A stretch of 64,000 nucleotides of DNA from Falsiroseomonas sp050563545 (GTDB lineage: Bacteria > Pseudomonadota > Alphaproteobacteria > Acetobacterales > Acetobacteraceae). Within the stretch, counting starts at the first letter, position 1; each line of letters opens with the position of its first letter. A model generated the notes under the pieces. It had not been told where the DNA came from. It was given only the letters and a program-made list of their open reading frames with translations, and ran no database searches. The stretch covers positions 62,001 through 126,000 of the forward strand of contig NZ_JBNXUM010000014.1 of assembly GCF_050563545.1 (NCBI RefSeq), read 5' to 3'. A program made the translations under genes and the position numbers. This document shows, piece by piece, positions 8,626 through 16,337 of this stretch.

Positions 8626-9372
8626 ATGCACACCAACATCGCGGGATCCGACGCGAGCTCGATCCGCTTCCAGGGCCACGACCTCGTGGAGGAGCTCATC
8701 GGCAAGCACAGCTTCACCGAGGTCTTCTTCCTGCTGACCTGCGGCCGCCTGCCGAACGCGACGGAAACGCGCGTGTTGGACGCCTGCCTCGTCACGCTGA
8801 TGGACCATGGCTGGACGCCGACCTCACTGATCGCGCGGCTGGCCTATGACAGCGCGCCGAGCCAGGTGCAGATCGGCATCTCGGCCGGGCTGCTCGCGGT
8901 CGGCGACGTTTTCGCCGGCACCATGGATGGCTGTGCGAAGCTGCTGGCCGAGGGCATCGGGCAGGCCGACCAGGACGCCTGGTGCCGCGACGTCGTGCAG
9001 GCGCACCGCACGCTGAAGAAGCCGATGCCGGGCTTCGGCCACCCCTTCCACAAGCCCGACGACCCGCGGCCGCCGCGGCTGTTCAAGGTGGCCGCCGAGG
9101 CCGGGGTAAAGGGCGATTACGTCGCGTTGCTGCAGCGCCTCGGCCGCGCGGTGGACGCGGGCTATGGCCGGCACCTCACGATCAACGCGACGGGCGCGCT
9201 GGCGGCGCTGCTGCTCGAGATCGGGATGCCGCTGGCGATCATGCGCGGCGTCAGCGTGGTGTCGCGCTCGGCGGGGCTGGCCGCGCATATCGCGGAGGAG
9301 CAGCGCAGCCCGACGGCACGACAGATCTGGAAGATGGTGGAGGAGGAGATCCCCTACCGGGATCCTGGCTGA
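8626..9372 (+). CDS. Citrate synthase-like / citryl-CoA-lyase-like protein, degenerate active site
   Basis: 248 residues, much shorter than citrate synthase (about 380-430) but similar to short citryl-CoA-lyase-like proteins. The signature MPGFGHPFHKPDDPRPPRLF keeps the central catalytic His. The expected first His region reads FAGTMDGCAKLL without a His, and the expected Asp segment reads TINATGALAALLLEIG, with Thr or Asn in place of Asp. ATG 8626 has an AGGGA site and is preferred over 8575. It lies 159 bases after the ligase on the same strand and probably belongs to the IclR-linked cluster, either as a C-C lyase/synthase or as a binding protein. Confidence 0.82.
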   Translation: MHTNIAGSDASSIRFQGHDLVEELIGKHSFTEVFFLLTCGRLPNATETRVLDACLVTLMDHGWTPTSLIARLAYDSAPSQVQIGISAGLLAVGDVFAGTMDGCAKLLAEGIGQADQDAWCRDVVQAHRTLKKPMPGFGHPFHKPDDPRPPRLFKVAAEAGVKGDYVALLQRLGRAVDAGYGRHLTINATGALAALLLEIGMPLAIMRGVSVVSRSAGLAAHIAEEQRSPTARQIWKMVEEEIPYRDPG

Positions 9373-9575
9373 CCGCCATCACGCTGTCGCTGGACCTGAC
9401 CGGCGGGCATGGTCGGCTTCGCCATCGTCCCGCCGAGGCGGGAGGCGAAAGGCAGGGCCAGACCCCCCAGGACCATGGCCGCGACGAGCGGCCAGGCCCT
9501 GGGGACGTCCGCCATCAACTGTCCCATCGCCCAGCCCACAACGAGGCTGGCCGCGAACGCGCAGATGATACGCAC
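9354..9575 (-). CDS. Small two-helix membrane protein, unknown function
   Basis: 73 residues starting at GTG 9575, with a GGGGGGA site upstream and a well-formed sigma70-like promoter at 9608-9636. Two hydrophobic segments (IICAFAASLVVGWAMGQLM and AWPLVAAMVLGGLALPFA) are followed by a basic polar tail. The last 19 bases overlap the 3' end of the citrate-synthase-like gene on the other strand. No family was recognised. The combination of promoter, start signal and hydrophobic profile supports a real gene despite its size. Confidence 0.6.
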   Translation of the reverse strand: MRIICAFAASLVVGWAMGQLMADVPRAWPLVAAMVLGGLALPFASRLGGTMAKPTMPAGQVQRQRDGGQPGSR

Positions 9576-9607
9576 CTGGATCCCCCCGGAGCAGGCGTGA
9601 TACTGCT

Positions 9608-9636
9608 ACTACAGGTTGAAATACACAAGTTGTCAA
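9608..9636 (-). promoter_or_regulatory. Sigma70-type promoter for the small membrane gene at 9575
   Basis: On the minus strand, a perfect -35 TTGACA (9631-9636), a 17-base spacer and TGTAGT as -10 (9608-9613). It lies in the only AT-rich patch of the neighbourhood, with a predicted transcript start near 9601 and a leader of about 26 bases. Confidence 0.6.
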
Positions 9637-9804
9637 GCTTCTATCGTTGCATGCGTGGCCGCATGGACCTCGCCTGGGCGCAGCGGCGCCGGCCTACACC
9701 CGCGCGGGCTTGCCAGGCGCCGATTGCCGCACGCTCCTTTCTCAGGAAGAGGCGCACCGCCGGGCGCCCATGCTATCCTCCCTCTGCCGTCGCGGAGGTC
9801 CGTC

Positions 9805-10026
9805 ATGGCGGAGGAGAGGGACGAGCTGGCCGATGCGCGCAGCCGGCTCGAGAACAGCCGCTTCCGGGAGGGCGTGAACCGCCACAAGGCGGAGAACCCG
9901 GAATACGCCTATGCGCCGCGCTACGTGCCGACACCGTCCTGGAACGCGACGTTCTTCGATGCCGTGATGGTCGCGCTCGGCGTGGCGATCCTGCTGCTCG
10001 TCGTGGTGCGGAACCTGTTCTTCTGA
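9805..10026 (+). CDS. Small C-tail-anchored membrane protein
   Basis: 73 residues. ATG 9805 is preceded by GGAGG. A charged N-terminal half (MAEERDELADARSRLENSRF) is followed by one C-terminal hydrophobic helix (AVMVALGVAILLLVVVRNLFF). The frame is open further upstream, but that part reads as low-quality Arg/Pro-rich shadow. No known family was recognised; the layout suggests a tail-anchored inner-membrane protein. It converges with mltA, 12 bases away. Confidence 0.7.
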   Translation: MAEERDELADARSRLENSRFREGVNRHKAENPEYAYAPRYVPTPSWNATFFDAVMVALGVAILLLVVVRNLFF

Positions 10027-10038
10027 CCGCGCGCAGCG

Positions 10039-11202
10039 CTACTGCGGAACCAGCACCCAGAGGCTGGCGGCATCGCGCATCAGCCCCGCGCGCTCCGCGG
10101 CCTCCCGGCCCCAGCCCGTGAAGAGGTCGGCCCGCGCGGGGCCGCGGATGGCGCCGCCGGTATCCTTGGCAATGGTCAGCCGGCGCAGCGGCGCATCGGC
10201 CACGGGGTCCCGCCCGGCGACCCAGACCGGCAGGCCGAGCGGCACATGCGCGCGGTCCACGGCGACAGCGCGCATCGGCACCAGCGGCGCCCCGAGCGCG
10301 CCGACCGGCCCTTCCTCGGGCTTCAGCTCCACCCGCCGGAAGAAGACGTAGCTGGGGTTGCGGGCCATCAGCGCGGTCGCTTCCGCCGCACCCGCGGTCG
10401 CCAGCCAGGCGCGGATCGACTGCATCGTCACGCTCTCGCGCGGCATGACCCCGCGCTCCACCAGGCCGCGGCCGATGGCGAAATAGGGGTGGCCGTTCCA
10501 GCCGGCATAGCCGACCCGGACCAGCCTGCCGTCGGGCAGGATCACGCGGCCGGAGCCCTGGATCTGCAGGAAGAAGGCATCCACCGGGTCGTCCACCCAG
10601 GCGATCTCGAGGTTCCGCCCGGCGAGCGCGCCGGCGAGGATGCCGCTGCGGTCCGGCAGGGGCTGCAGGCGGCCGTCGCGAAGCTCTCCCACGATCCGCC
10701 GTCCCCGCAGGTCGGGGGCGAAGTTGCCGAGCTCGATCTCGACGAGCTCGGGCGGGCGGGCGTGCAGCGGCGTGTTGAAGCGGGCGTTGCGGGTCAGGCT
10801 GCCGCGGAGCTCGGGCTCGTAATAGCCGGTCAGCGTATCCTGCCCCATCGGCAGGGCGCGGAAGCGGCGGAGCAGGAAGGCGCGCGCGGCATCGTCGTCG
10901 CCGGCCGGGACCGCCGCGGCTTCCTCGCAGAGCGGGGCGAGCTGGCCGGCGGTGCGCTGGGTGGGCCCGGTGCCGCCGAGCGGCGCGCCAGGCGCCATGG
11001 GCGCGATGACGCGGCAGGCCGTGAGCAGCGCGGGGATGGCCTCGGCCTGGCGGTCCTCGGACCAGCCGGGGAGGTCGGTGAGGGGGATCGTCGGCGCGGG
11101 CGGTGGCGGGGGCGGCGGCGGGATGGCCGCGGGGCGCTGCTGGGCGACGGCGGGGGTGGCAAACAGGGCAAGGGCGAGGAGCGCGACACGCGCCCCCCTC
11201 AC
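10039..11202 (-). CDS. mltA: Membrane-bound lytic murein transglycosylase A
   Basis: 387 residues. A signal peptide (ARVALLALALFATPAVAQ) is followed by a Pro-rich linker, the MltA domain (DTLTGYYEPELRGS; FFLQIQGSGRVILPDG) and the 3D domain with DTGGAIRGPARADLFTGWG, whose conserved Asp residues include the catalytic acid of E. coli MltA. It cleaves the MurNAc-GlcNAc bond of peptidoglycan with 1,6-anhydro product formation. No lipobox Cys is seen, so it is probably periplasmic. GTG 11202 is the only plausible start before the signal peptide. That GTG and its G-rich site lie inside a REP-like repeat (11196-11234). It is downstream of the Tim44-like gene, a common alphaproteobacterial pairing. 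Confidence 0.92.
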   Translation of the reverse strand: MRGARVALLALALFATPAVAQQRPAAIPPPPPPPPAPTIPLTDLPGWSEDRQAEAIPALLTACRVIAPMAPGAPLGGTGPTQRTAGQLAPLCEEAAAVPAGDDDAARAFLLRRFRALPMGQDTLTGYYEPELRGSLTRNARFNTPLHARPPELVEIELGNFAPDLRGRRIVGELRDGRLQPLPDRSGILAGALAGRNLEIAWVDDPVDAFFLQIQGSGRVILPDGRLVRVGYAGWNGHPYFAIGRGLVERGVMPRESVTMQSIRAWLATAGAAEATALMARNPSYVFFRRVELKPEEGPVGALGAPLVPMRAVAVDRAHVPLGLPVWVAGRDPVADAPLRRLTIAKDTGGAIRGPARADLFTGWGREAAERAGLMRDAASLWVLVPQ

Positions 11203-11234
11203 CCAACCCTCTCCCCCCTGCGGGTGGAGAGGGG
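11196..11234. repeat. REP-like GC-rich palindrome, copy A
   Basis: Arms CCCTCTCC (11207-11214) and GGAGAGGG (11226-11233), plus a flanking G-rich run on the minus strand (TTGGGTGAGGGGGG). Same architecture as the copies at 23987, 29198 and 53409. It fills the gap between the Tim44-like and mltA genes and contains the mltA GTG start. Confidence 0.6.
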
Positions 11235-11245
11235 CTGGCGACCGG

Positions 11246-11926
11246 TCAGGCCGAACGGGTGGCCACCAGCTTCCAGGTGGGGTCCTGGCTGCGGAGGTCG
11301 CGGCGGAAGGTCCAGATATCGGCAAGCTCGGTCACCGCATCGGCGCCCGCAACGATGCTCCCGTCCTTGGACGAAGTCACGTTGACCTGGTCGGAGACGA
11401 AACGCACCGTCACATCGGCCGTGGTGCCGCGCAGGTCGGCGGCCTCGATCGCCATCTCCTGCATCGCCCGGACCTCGCTGCGCTGGGTCTCGCCGGCCCG
11501 CTCGCGGCCGTCGATCACGCCGGCGAAACCGGCATAGGTGTCGTCGTCCAGCAGCATGCGCAGCATGTTGCGGTCGCCGCGGGCGAAGGCGTCCACGATC
11601 ATCCGGAAGGCGCCCTCGGCGCCGTCGAGGAAGCCGTTGGGGTCGAAGGACGGGTCCACGCCGCGGATCCGCATCAGCGCTTGCCCCACGGGGCTGCCGG
11701 GATCGGGCACCGTCCGGCGCGTGCCGCCGGCGGGCATCGCCGCGGCCGGCAGGTCGGGCGCGATCTCCGCCGGGCGCTGCGCCGCGGCAGGGTCGTAGGC
11801 GCCGGGCCCCTCGCGGCGCGGGCGCTCGAAGCCGGTGCGCCGGCCGAGCACGCTGCGCAGGCGGAGCACCAGGAAGGCCGCGACCATCCCGAACAGGATC
11901 AGGTCGACCGGGAAGCCACCGGACAT
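11246..11926 (-). CDS. Tim44-like domain inner-membrane protein
   Basis: 226 residues. One N-terminal membrane anchor (FPVDLILFGMVAAFLVLRLRSVLG) is followed by a variable Pro/Ala linker and a C-terminal Tim44-like domain (FLDGAEGAFRMIVDAFARGDRNMLRMLL...TWKLVATRS). ATG 11926 has a GAGGAG site and sits directly before the anchor; the frame is open upstream but without such a signal. The alphaproteobacterial protein resembles the lipid-binding C-terminal domain of mitochondrial Tim44; its bacterial role is not settled. It is followed by mltA on the same strand, 43 bases apart. Confidence 0.9.
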   Translation of the reverse strand: MSGGFPVDLILFGMVAAFLVLRLRSVLGRRTGFERPRREGPGAYDPAAAQRPAEIAPDLPAAAMPAGGTRRTVPDPGSPVGQALMRIRGVDPSFDPNGFLDGAEGAFRMIVDAFARGDRNMLRMLLDDDTYAGFAGVIDGRERAGETQRSEVRAMQEMAIEAADLRGTTADVTVRFVSDQVNVTSSKDGSIVAGADAVTELADIWTFRRDLRSQDPTWKLVATRSA

Positions 11927-12078
11927 GGACAACTCCTCATCTGCCGCATCACTTAGGGGCCGCAGGCCCCCGCCGCAACGGCACGATGCGAATAGCCTGC
12001 GCCGGCAGGGGTTGCGGCACAATGGACGGCGCAATTCGCCCCCTGTAATCGCGCCCCTATCCCGGAGAGACGGCCTCG

Positions 12079-12639
12079 ATGATCCTGCTGCGCCACGGCC
12101 AGAGCGAGTTCAACCTGCATTTCTCGGCCACGCGGCGGGATCCCGGCATCGAGGATCCCCGCCTGACCCCGCTCGGCCACAGCCAGGCCGAGGCCGCCGC
12201 CGAGGCGATCGCCGGCACGCGGGAGGTCCGGCGCATCATCGCCTCGCCCTACAGCCGAGCCCTGCAGACCGCGGCCCCGCTCGCCCGGCGCCTGGGCCTG
12301 CCCGTGCTGGTCAACCCGATCGTGCGGGAGCGCTACGCCTTCACCTGCGACGTCGGCAGCCCGGCGACGGCGCTGCGCGCGGCGTTTCCGCATGTCGCGC
12401 TCGATCACCTGGACGAGGTGTGGTGGCCCGCTCAGGAGGAGCCGGCCGAGCAGGTCCTGGCCCGCGCCGCGCGCTTCCGCGGCGAGATGGCGGTGCTGGA
12501 GGACTGGCAGCACACCGTCGTGGTCAGCCACTGGGGCTTCATCCTGTCCATGACGGGACGCAGCATCGGCAACGGCGAGTGGCTGGATTGCGACCCGACC
12601 GGGCCCGCGCTGGAGACGGTGGTCTGGAAGCACCACTGA
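12079..12639 (+). CDS. Histidine phosphatase (phosphoglycerate mutase-like) family protein
   Basis: 186 residues. The N-terminal RHG motif (ILLRHGQSEFN) carries the phosphorylated His. SPYSRALQTA, ERYAF and VVSHWGFILSMTG supply the usual Arg, acidic and second His residues of the branch. A GGAG site precedes ATG 12079. Substrates of this superfamily range from phosphosugars to phosphoproteins, and this sequence gives no clear indication. It is divergent from the Tim44-like gene and convergent with the DegT-type gene. Confidence 0.9.
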   Translation: MILLRHGQSEFNLHFSATRRDPGIEDPRLTPLGHSQAEAAAEAIAGTREVRRIIASPYSRALQTAAPLARRLGLPVLVNPIVRERYAFTCDVGSPATALRAAFPHVALDHLDEVWWPAQEEPAEQVLARAARFRGEMAVLEDWQHTVVVSHWGFILSMTGRSIGNGEWLDCDPTGPALETVVWKHH

Positions 12640-12640
12640 T

Positions 12641-12658
12641 GCAGCGGCTTTGCGCTGC
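12641..12658. terminator. Possible bidirectional terminator hairpin
   Basis: GCAGCG and CGCTGC arms with a 6-base loop between the convergent phosphatase and aminotransferase genes. The stem is short and there is no strong T tract. Confidence 0.35.
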
Positions 12659-12671
12659 CGGCTAAGCGCTT

Positions 12672-13823
12672 CTAGACCGCCGCGCGCAGCGCCGCGACCA
12701 CGCGGGACACCTCGTCCTGCGTGAGGTAGGGATGCATCGGCAGCGACAGGATGCGCGTGCAGAGCATCTCGCTGACGGGCAGCGGCGGCGGGCCGCCGGC
12801 GACGCTCGCTCGATGCGCGCCGGCATAGGCGGGCTGATGGTGCAACGGCTTCGGGTAGTAGATCCCGCTCGGCACGCCGGCCGCCTTCAGCGTCTCCTGC
12901 ACGGAAGCGCGGTCCGCGCCGTCGGGCAGCAGCACGGAATAGAGGCCCCAGGCATGCACGGCGCCGGGCACGGATGTCGGCGCCTGCACCAGGCCCGACA
13001 GGCCCTTGCCGTAGCCCTCCGCGATGCGCGCGCGGGCGACCAGCTCATCCTCGAGCAGGCCGAGCTTGGCCAGCAGGATCGCGGCCTGGATGGTGTCGAG
13101 CCGGCCATTCATGCCGGTGCGCAGCACCTCGTAGCGGGACTTGCCCTCGCCATGCGTGCGCAGCTGGCGATAGAGCTCCGCGCGCTCGGCGTCGTCGGTC
13201 AGCAGCGCGCCGCCGTCGCCGTAGCAGCCCAGCGTCTTCGTGGGATAGAAGCTGAGCGCCGTCGCATGGCCCCAGCGCCCGAGCCGCTTGCCCCCCAGCG
13301 CGGCGCCGAAGGCCTGCGCGGCGTCGTCGAGGGCGAACATGCCTTCCCGCGCGCAGACCGCCTCGATCGCCGGCCAGTCGGCGGGCAGGCCGAACAGGTC
13401 CACGCCGATCACGGCGCGCGGCTTCAGCCTGCCGTCCCTCCTCACCAGCGCGATGCGCTTCTCGAGATCCGCGAGGTCGATGTTGAAGGTGACGGGATCG
13501 ACGTCCACGAAGACCGGCGTCGCGCCGAGCACGAGCGGCACCTCGGCCGTCGCGGTGTAGGTGAAGGCCGGCAGGAAGACCGCGTCGCCGCGGCCGATGC
13601 CTTCGGCCATCATTGCGATCTGCAGCGCGTCCGTGCCGGAGGAGACGCCGACGGCATGCGCGCAGCCCGCGAAGGCCGCGAGCTTCTGCTCGAGCTCGCG
13701 CACTTCCGGCCCGTTGATGAAGGCGCCGGAATCCAGCACGGCGGCGATGCGGCGGTCGAGCTCGGCGCGGATCAGGGACTGCTGCGCCTTCATGTCGAAG
13801 AGCGCGATGGGACGCGTGGTCAT
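12672..13823 (-). CDS. DegT/DnrJ/EryC1/StrS-type PLP sugar aminotransferase
   Basis: 383 residues. Family features: FINGPEVRELEQKLA, GVSSGTDALQIAM, FTYTATAEV, FALDDAAQAFGA and the PLP-binding Lys in SFYPTKTLGCYGDGG, then RLDTIQAAIL. Such enzymes transfer an amino group from glutamate to a keto-sugar nucleotide for surface polysaccharide or lipopolysaccharide. ATG 13823 starts the conserved N terminus; the 20 upstream codons look non-coding. Other polysaccharide genes lie at 18613 and 22176-23974, so it may serve the same surface glycan. The exact sugar cannot be read from sequence. Confidence 0.92.
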   Translation of the reverse strand: MTTRPIALFDMKAQQSLIRAELDRRIAAVLDSGAFINGPEVRELEQKLAAFAGCAHAVGVSSGTDALQIAMMAEGIGRGDAVFLPAFTYTATAEVPLVLGATPVFVDVDPVTFNIDLADLEKRIALVRRDGRLKPRAVIGVDLFGLPADWPAIEAVCAREGMFALDDAAQAFGAALGGKRLGRWGHATALSFYPTKTLGCYGDGGALLTDDAERAELYRQLRTHGEGKSRYEVLRTGMNGRLDTIQAAILLAKLGLLEDELVARARIAEGYGKGLSGLVQAPTSVPGAVHAWGLYSVLLPDGADRASVQETLKAAGVPSGIYYPKPLHHQPAYAGAHRASVAGGPPPLPVSEMLCTRILSLPMHPYLTQDEVSRVVAALRAAV

Positions 13824-13995
13824 GATGGTCCGTCGGTGGCCTGTCTGGCGCGCTGCATAGACCCTGCCGCCCGTGCCGTCCAAATCACCCGGCGTTTCAG
13901 CGGGTTGCGCGAGGGGGTGGAAAGCCTCCCCTCAAGGTGATGCCGCAAGGCGAAGGGTGCTGGCCCATCATGGCCCTTATGCGCGGGGGAGAACT

Positions 13996-15459
13996 GTGTA
14001 TATCGCGAGACTGGCCCGGCTGACCGCGGCGGGCTCCTCGCCGGCCTGGCAGGCGCCCGTGGTCGCGTTGCTGCTGACCGCGGCGGCCGCCCTGCTGCGG
14101 GCCGTGCTCAGCCCGCTCGGCGCCGTCGTGCCCTTCGCGACCTTCTACGTCTCGACCATGCTGGCGGCGCTGTTCGGCGGGGCCTGGGCAGGGGCGCTTG
14201 CCGGCGCCGTCGCCACGGTGATCGCCTGGTACTTCTTCATGGAGCCGGTGGGCACGTTCGAGCTGCACGGGGCCGTGCTCGCGAACCTCGTGCTGTTCGT
14301 CGTGACGCAGGCGATCTTCGTCGCGCTCGCCGCCATCCTGCGCGCCGCGATCGCGCGCGCCGCGAGGGCCGAGGCCGCGCTGCAGGCCAAGGTCGGCGAG
14401 CTCGAGGCGCTGATGGACCTCGCCCCCGTCGGCATCTGGTTCGCCCGCGGGCCGGAGGTGCGGGAGATCACGCGCAACCGCCACGCCGCGGAGATGCTGC
14501 GCGTGGCGCGCGATTCCACCGCGCCGCTCGCGGGCTCCTCACCGGGCCTGGTCACGCTCGGGCATGTCACGCTCTACCAGGACGGCGCGCGGGTGCCGGC
14601 GGAACGCATGCCGCTGCAGAGCGGGCTGCGCGGCGAGGAGCACCGCAACGAGGAATACGAGGCGGTCTTCGCCGACGGCAGCACGATCACCATGCTGTCG
14701 AACTCGAGCCCGATCCGCGACGCGTCCGGGCGCGTCGTCGCCGCCGTTTCCGCCAGCCTCGACATCACCGCGCAGAAGCGCACCGAGGCCGCGCTGCGCG
14801 ACGCCGTCGCGCAGATGGAACTGCTCCAGCGCGAGGCCGACCACCGCATCAAGAACTCGCTGCAGCTCGTCGCCTCCATCCTGCGCGTGCAGCGCGGCCG
14901 GGTGAAGGACGAGACCGCGGCCGCGCTGCTGGAGGAAGCGATGGCGCGCATCACCGCGGTGGCGCAGGCGCATGCCGCCCTGCAGCGCAGCCCCGACCTC
15001 GGCGCGGCGGACATGGGCCGGATGATCGCGGAGCTCTGCGGCTTCGTCGGGCGGCTGGATCCCGCGATCCCGGTGGTCTGCGAGCGGGAGGGCGACACCT
15101 TCCTGGACGTGGCGCGCGCCATTCCGCTCGGCCTGGTGGTGACGGAGCTGCTGACCAATGCGGTGCGGCACGCCTATCCCGCCGGGCAGGGCGGGACGGT
15201 GCGGGTGCGCGTCGTCCGCGCGGCCGATGGGTGGCTGGAGGTGGAAGTGCGCGATCACGGGGTCGGCATGGAGGAAGCCGCGGGCGCCAAGGGCAGCCTG
15301 GGGCGGGAGCTCGTGCGCTCGCTCGCGCAGCGCATCGGCGCGGAGCTGGCGACGCGCACCGCGCCGGGCCAGGGCACCGCGGTGGTGCTGCGCATCCCGC
15401 CCGAGGCCGAACCGTCCGGCGGCGCGCCGGAGCCGGCGGAGGCGTCCAGGGTAGCCTGA
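13996..15459 (+). CDS. Membrane sensor histidine kinase, HisKA_2 type with PAS
   Basis: 487 residues from GTG 13996, which has a GGGGGAGAA site; the open frame begins at 13873, but the extension is not protein-like. Order: DUF4118-like block of about four membrane helices (residues 15-110), a short coiled linker, a PAS domain (about 125-270), HisKA_2 dimerisation domain with His283 in ADHRIKNSLQ, then an HATPase domain (ELLTNAVRHAY; DHGVGM; GSLGRELV). This LovK/HWE-like class is common in Alphaproteobacteria and often feeds single-domain regulators or PhyR. No cognate regulator lies nearby. The signal is unknown. Confidence 0.91.
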   Translation: MYIARLARLTAAGSSPAWQAPVVALLLTAAAALLRAVLSPLGAVVPFATFYVSTMLAALFGGAWAGALAGAVATVIAWYFFMEPVGTFELHGAVLANLVLFVVTQAIFVALAAILRAAIARAARAEAALQAKVGELEALMDLAPVGIWFARGPEVREITRNRHAAEMLRVARDSTAPLAGSSPGLVTLGHVTLYQDGARVPAERMPLQSGLRGEEHRNEEYEAVFADGSTITMLSNSSPIRDASGRVVAAVSASLDITAQKRTEAALRDAVAQMELLQREADHRIKNSLQLVASILRVQRGRVKDETAAALLEEAMARITAVAQAHAALQRSPDLGAADMGRMIAELCGFVGRLDPAIPVVCEREGDTFLDVARAIPLGLVVTELLTNAVRHAYPAGQGGTVRVRVVRAADGWLEVEVRDHGVGMEEAAGAKGSLGRELVRSLAQRIGAELATRTAPGQGTAVVLRIPPEAEPSGGAPEPAEASRVA

Positions 15460-15570
15460 ACCGGATACGCTTTCGGCCCAGCCGAGGCTTGGCGCGGCGC
15501 GGGCGACCCGCCTAGCCTTGCTCACCGTTCCGGGCGAGGTTGTCCGGGCGACGGGGGAAGGACGCACGAC

Positions 15571-15975
15571 ATGAAGCGAACCATCGGGCTGGCTGCCGCC
15601 GCCCTGGTGCTGGCCGCCGGCGCGGCGCAGGCCCAGCCGGCGCCCGCCACCTCCATGCTGACCACCGCCACGCTGGCCGAACTCTGCGGGGCCGCACCGC
15701 AGACCTCCGAGGCACCGGCCACCGCCTTCTGCCGCGGCTTCATCGTGGGAGCCGGGCAGTATCACCACGCCTCGGTGCGGCCGAACCAGCGCCCGCTCTT
15801 CTGCCTGCCGACGCCGGGGCCGAGCCAGGCGGAGTTCCAGACCGCCTTCGCGGCCTGGGCGCGGGCGAACCCGCAATTCGGCTCCGAGCGCGCGGTGGAC
15901 GGTCTCGCCCGCTTCGTCTCCACCACCTATCCCTGCCCGCCCGCGCAGCCCGCGCGCGCCCGCACCACCCGCTGA
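15571..15975 (+). CDS. Secreted protein with Rap1a/Tai-type domain
   Basis: 134 residues. Sec signal peptide MKRTIGLAAAALVLAAGAAQAQ, then a small domain with two probable disulfides: LAELCG, ATAFCRGFIVGAGQYH, LFCLPTP and TTYPCPP. This Cys spacing fits the Rap1a/Tai fold, first known from type VI secretion immunity proteins but also widespread as solitary exported proteins. No T6SS effector lies nearby, so immunity is not claimed. A GGAAGGA site precedes ATG 15571. The gene is 14 bases from the following lipoprotein gene, probably an operon. Confidence 0.7.
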   Translation: MKRTIGLAAAALVLAAGAAQAQPAPATSMLTTATLAELCGAAPQTSEAPATAFCRGFIVGAGQYHHASVRPNQRPLFCLPTPGPSQAEFQTAFAAWARANPQFGSERAVDGLARFVSTTYPCPPAQPARARTTR

Positions 15976-15989
15976 GGAGGAGACGGACC

Positions 15990-16301
15990 ATGCGGCGTCT
16001 CGCGACGATTCTTCCACTCGCCGGGCTGCTCGGCCTCGGCGCCTGCAGCGGCGGCAACCTGCAGCCCCTGACGATCACTCCGAACGAGGAGCGGCTGGCC
16101 ATCGGCACCGCAGCCGGCGCGCTGGGTGGCCTTGCCATCGGCTCGCTCACCGCGCAGGCGGGCGTCGGCGCGCTGATCGGCGCCGGCGTCGGCGTGGCGG
16201 CGGGCGCGCTCTACAACCACCACCTCGAGCAGCAGAAGCAGGAATACCAGGCGGGCTACAACGCCGCGCGTTCGGGCCGTCCGCCGCAGCCGCCGTCGTG
16301 A
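15990..16301 (+). CDS. Glycine-zipper lipoprotein
   Basis: 103 residues. A lipoprotein signal peptide has a lipobox LGAC with Cys19 as the lipidation site. A glycine-zipper segment (about residues 42-72: IGTAAGALGGLAIGS and GVGALIGAGVGVAAGAL) and a polar Gln-rich tail follow. Such proteins insert in or lie against the outer membrane. ATG 15990 has a GAGGAGGAG site. It is co-oriented with and close to the Rap1a/Tai-type gene. Confidence 0.85.
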   Translation: MRRLATILPLAGLLGLGACSGGNLQPLTITPNEERLAIGTAAGALGGLAIGSLTAQAGVGALIGAGVGVAAGALYNHHLEQQKQEYQAGYNAARSGRPPQPPS

Positions 16302-16315
16302 CGCAAGGTCGCGCC

Positions 16316-16337
16316 GAGGGGGAGGCAGCTCCCCCTC
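16316..16337. terminator. Bidirectional terminator-like hairpin
   Basis: Perfect 9-base stem GAGGGGGAG / CTCCCCCTC with a 4-base GCAG loop, between the convergent lipoprotein and papain-like protease genes. It overlaps the protease stop codon. Confidence 0.6.

Noticed and set aside
9616..9804. 63-residue N-terminal extension of the small tail-anchored protein
   Set aside because: Contains the AT-rich promoter region and reads as low-complexity Arg/Pro; ATG 9805 has GGAGG.
11956..11970. GGGGCC-GCA-GGCCCC hairpin upstream of the Tim44-like gene
   Set aside because: It lies in a divergent promoter and not after a gene; the short GC stem is expected by chance at this base composition.
13873..13995. 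41-residue N-terminal extension of the HisKA_2 kinase
   Set aside because: Arg/Gly-rich sequence in the promoter gap; GTG 13996 has a strong GGGGGAGAA site just before the membrane block.
15571..15975. Type VI secretion immunity function for the Rap1a/Tai-type protein
   Set aside because: No effector or T6SS gene is present in the window; solitary exported Rap1a-like proteins are widespread.
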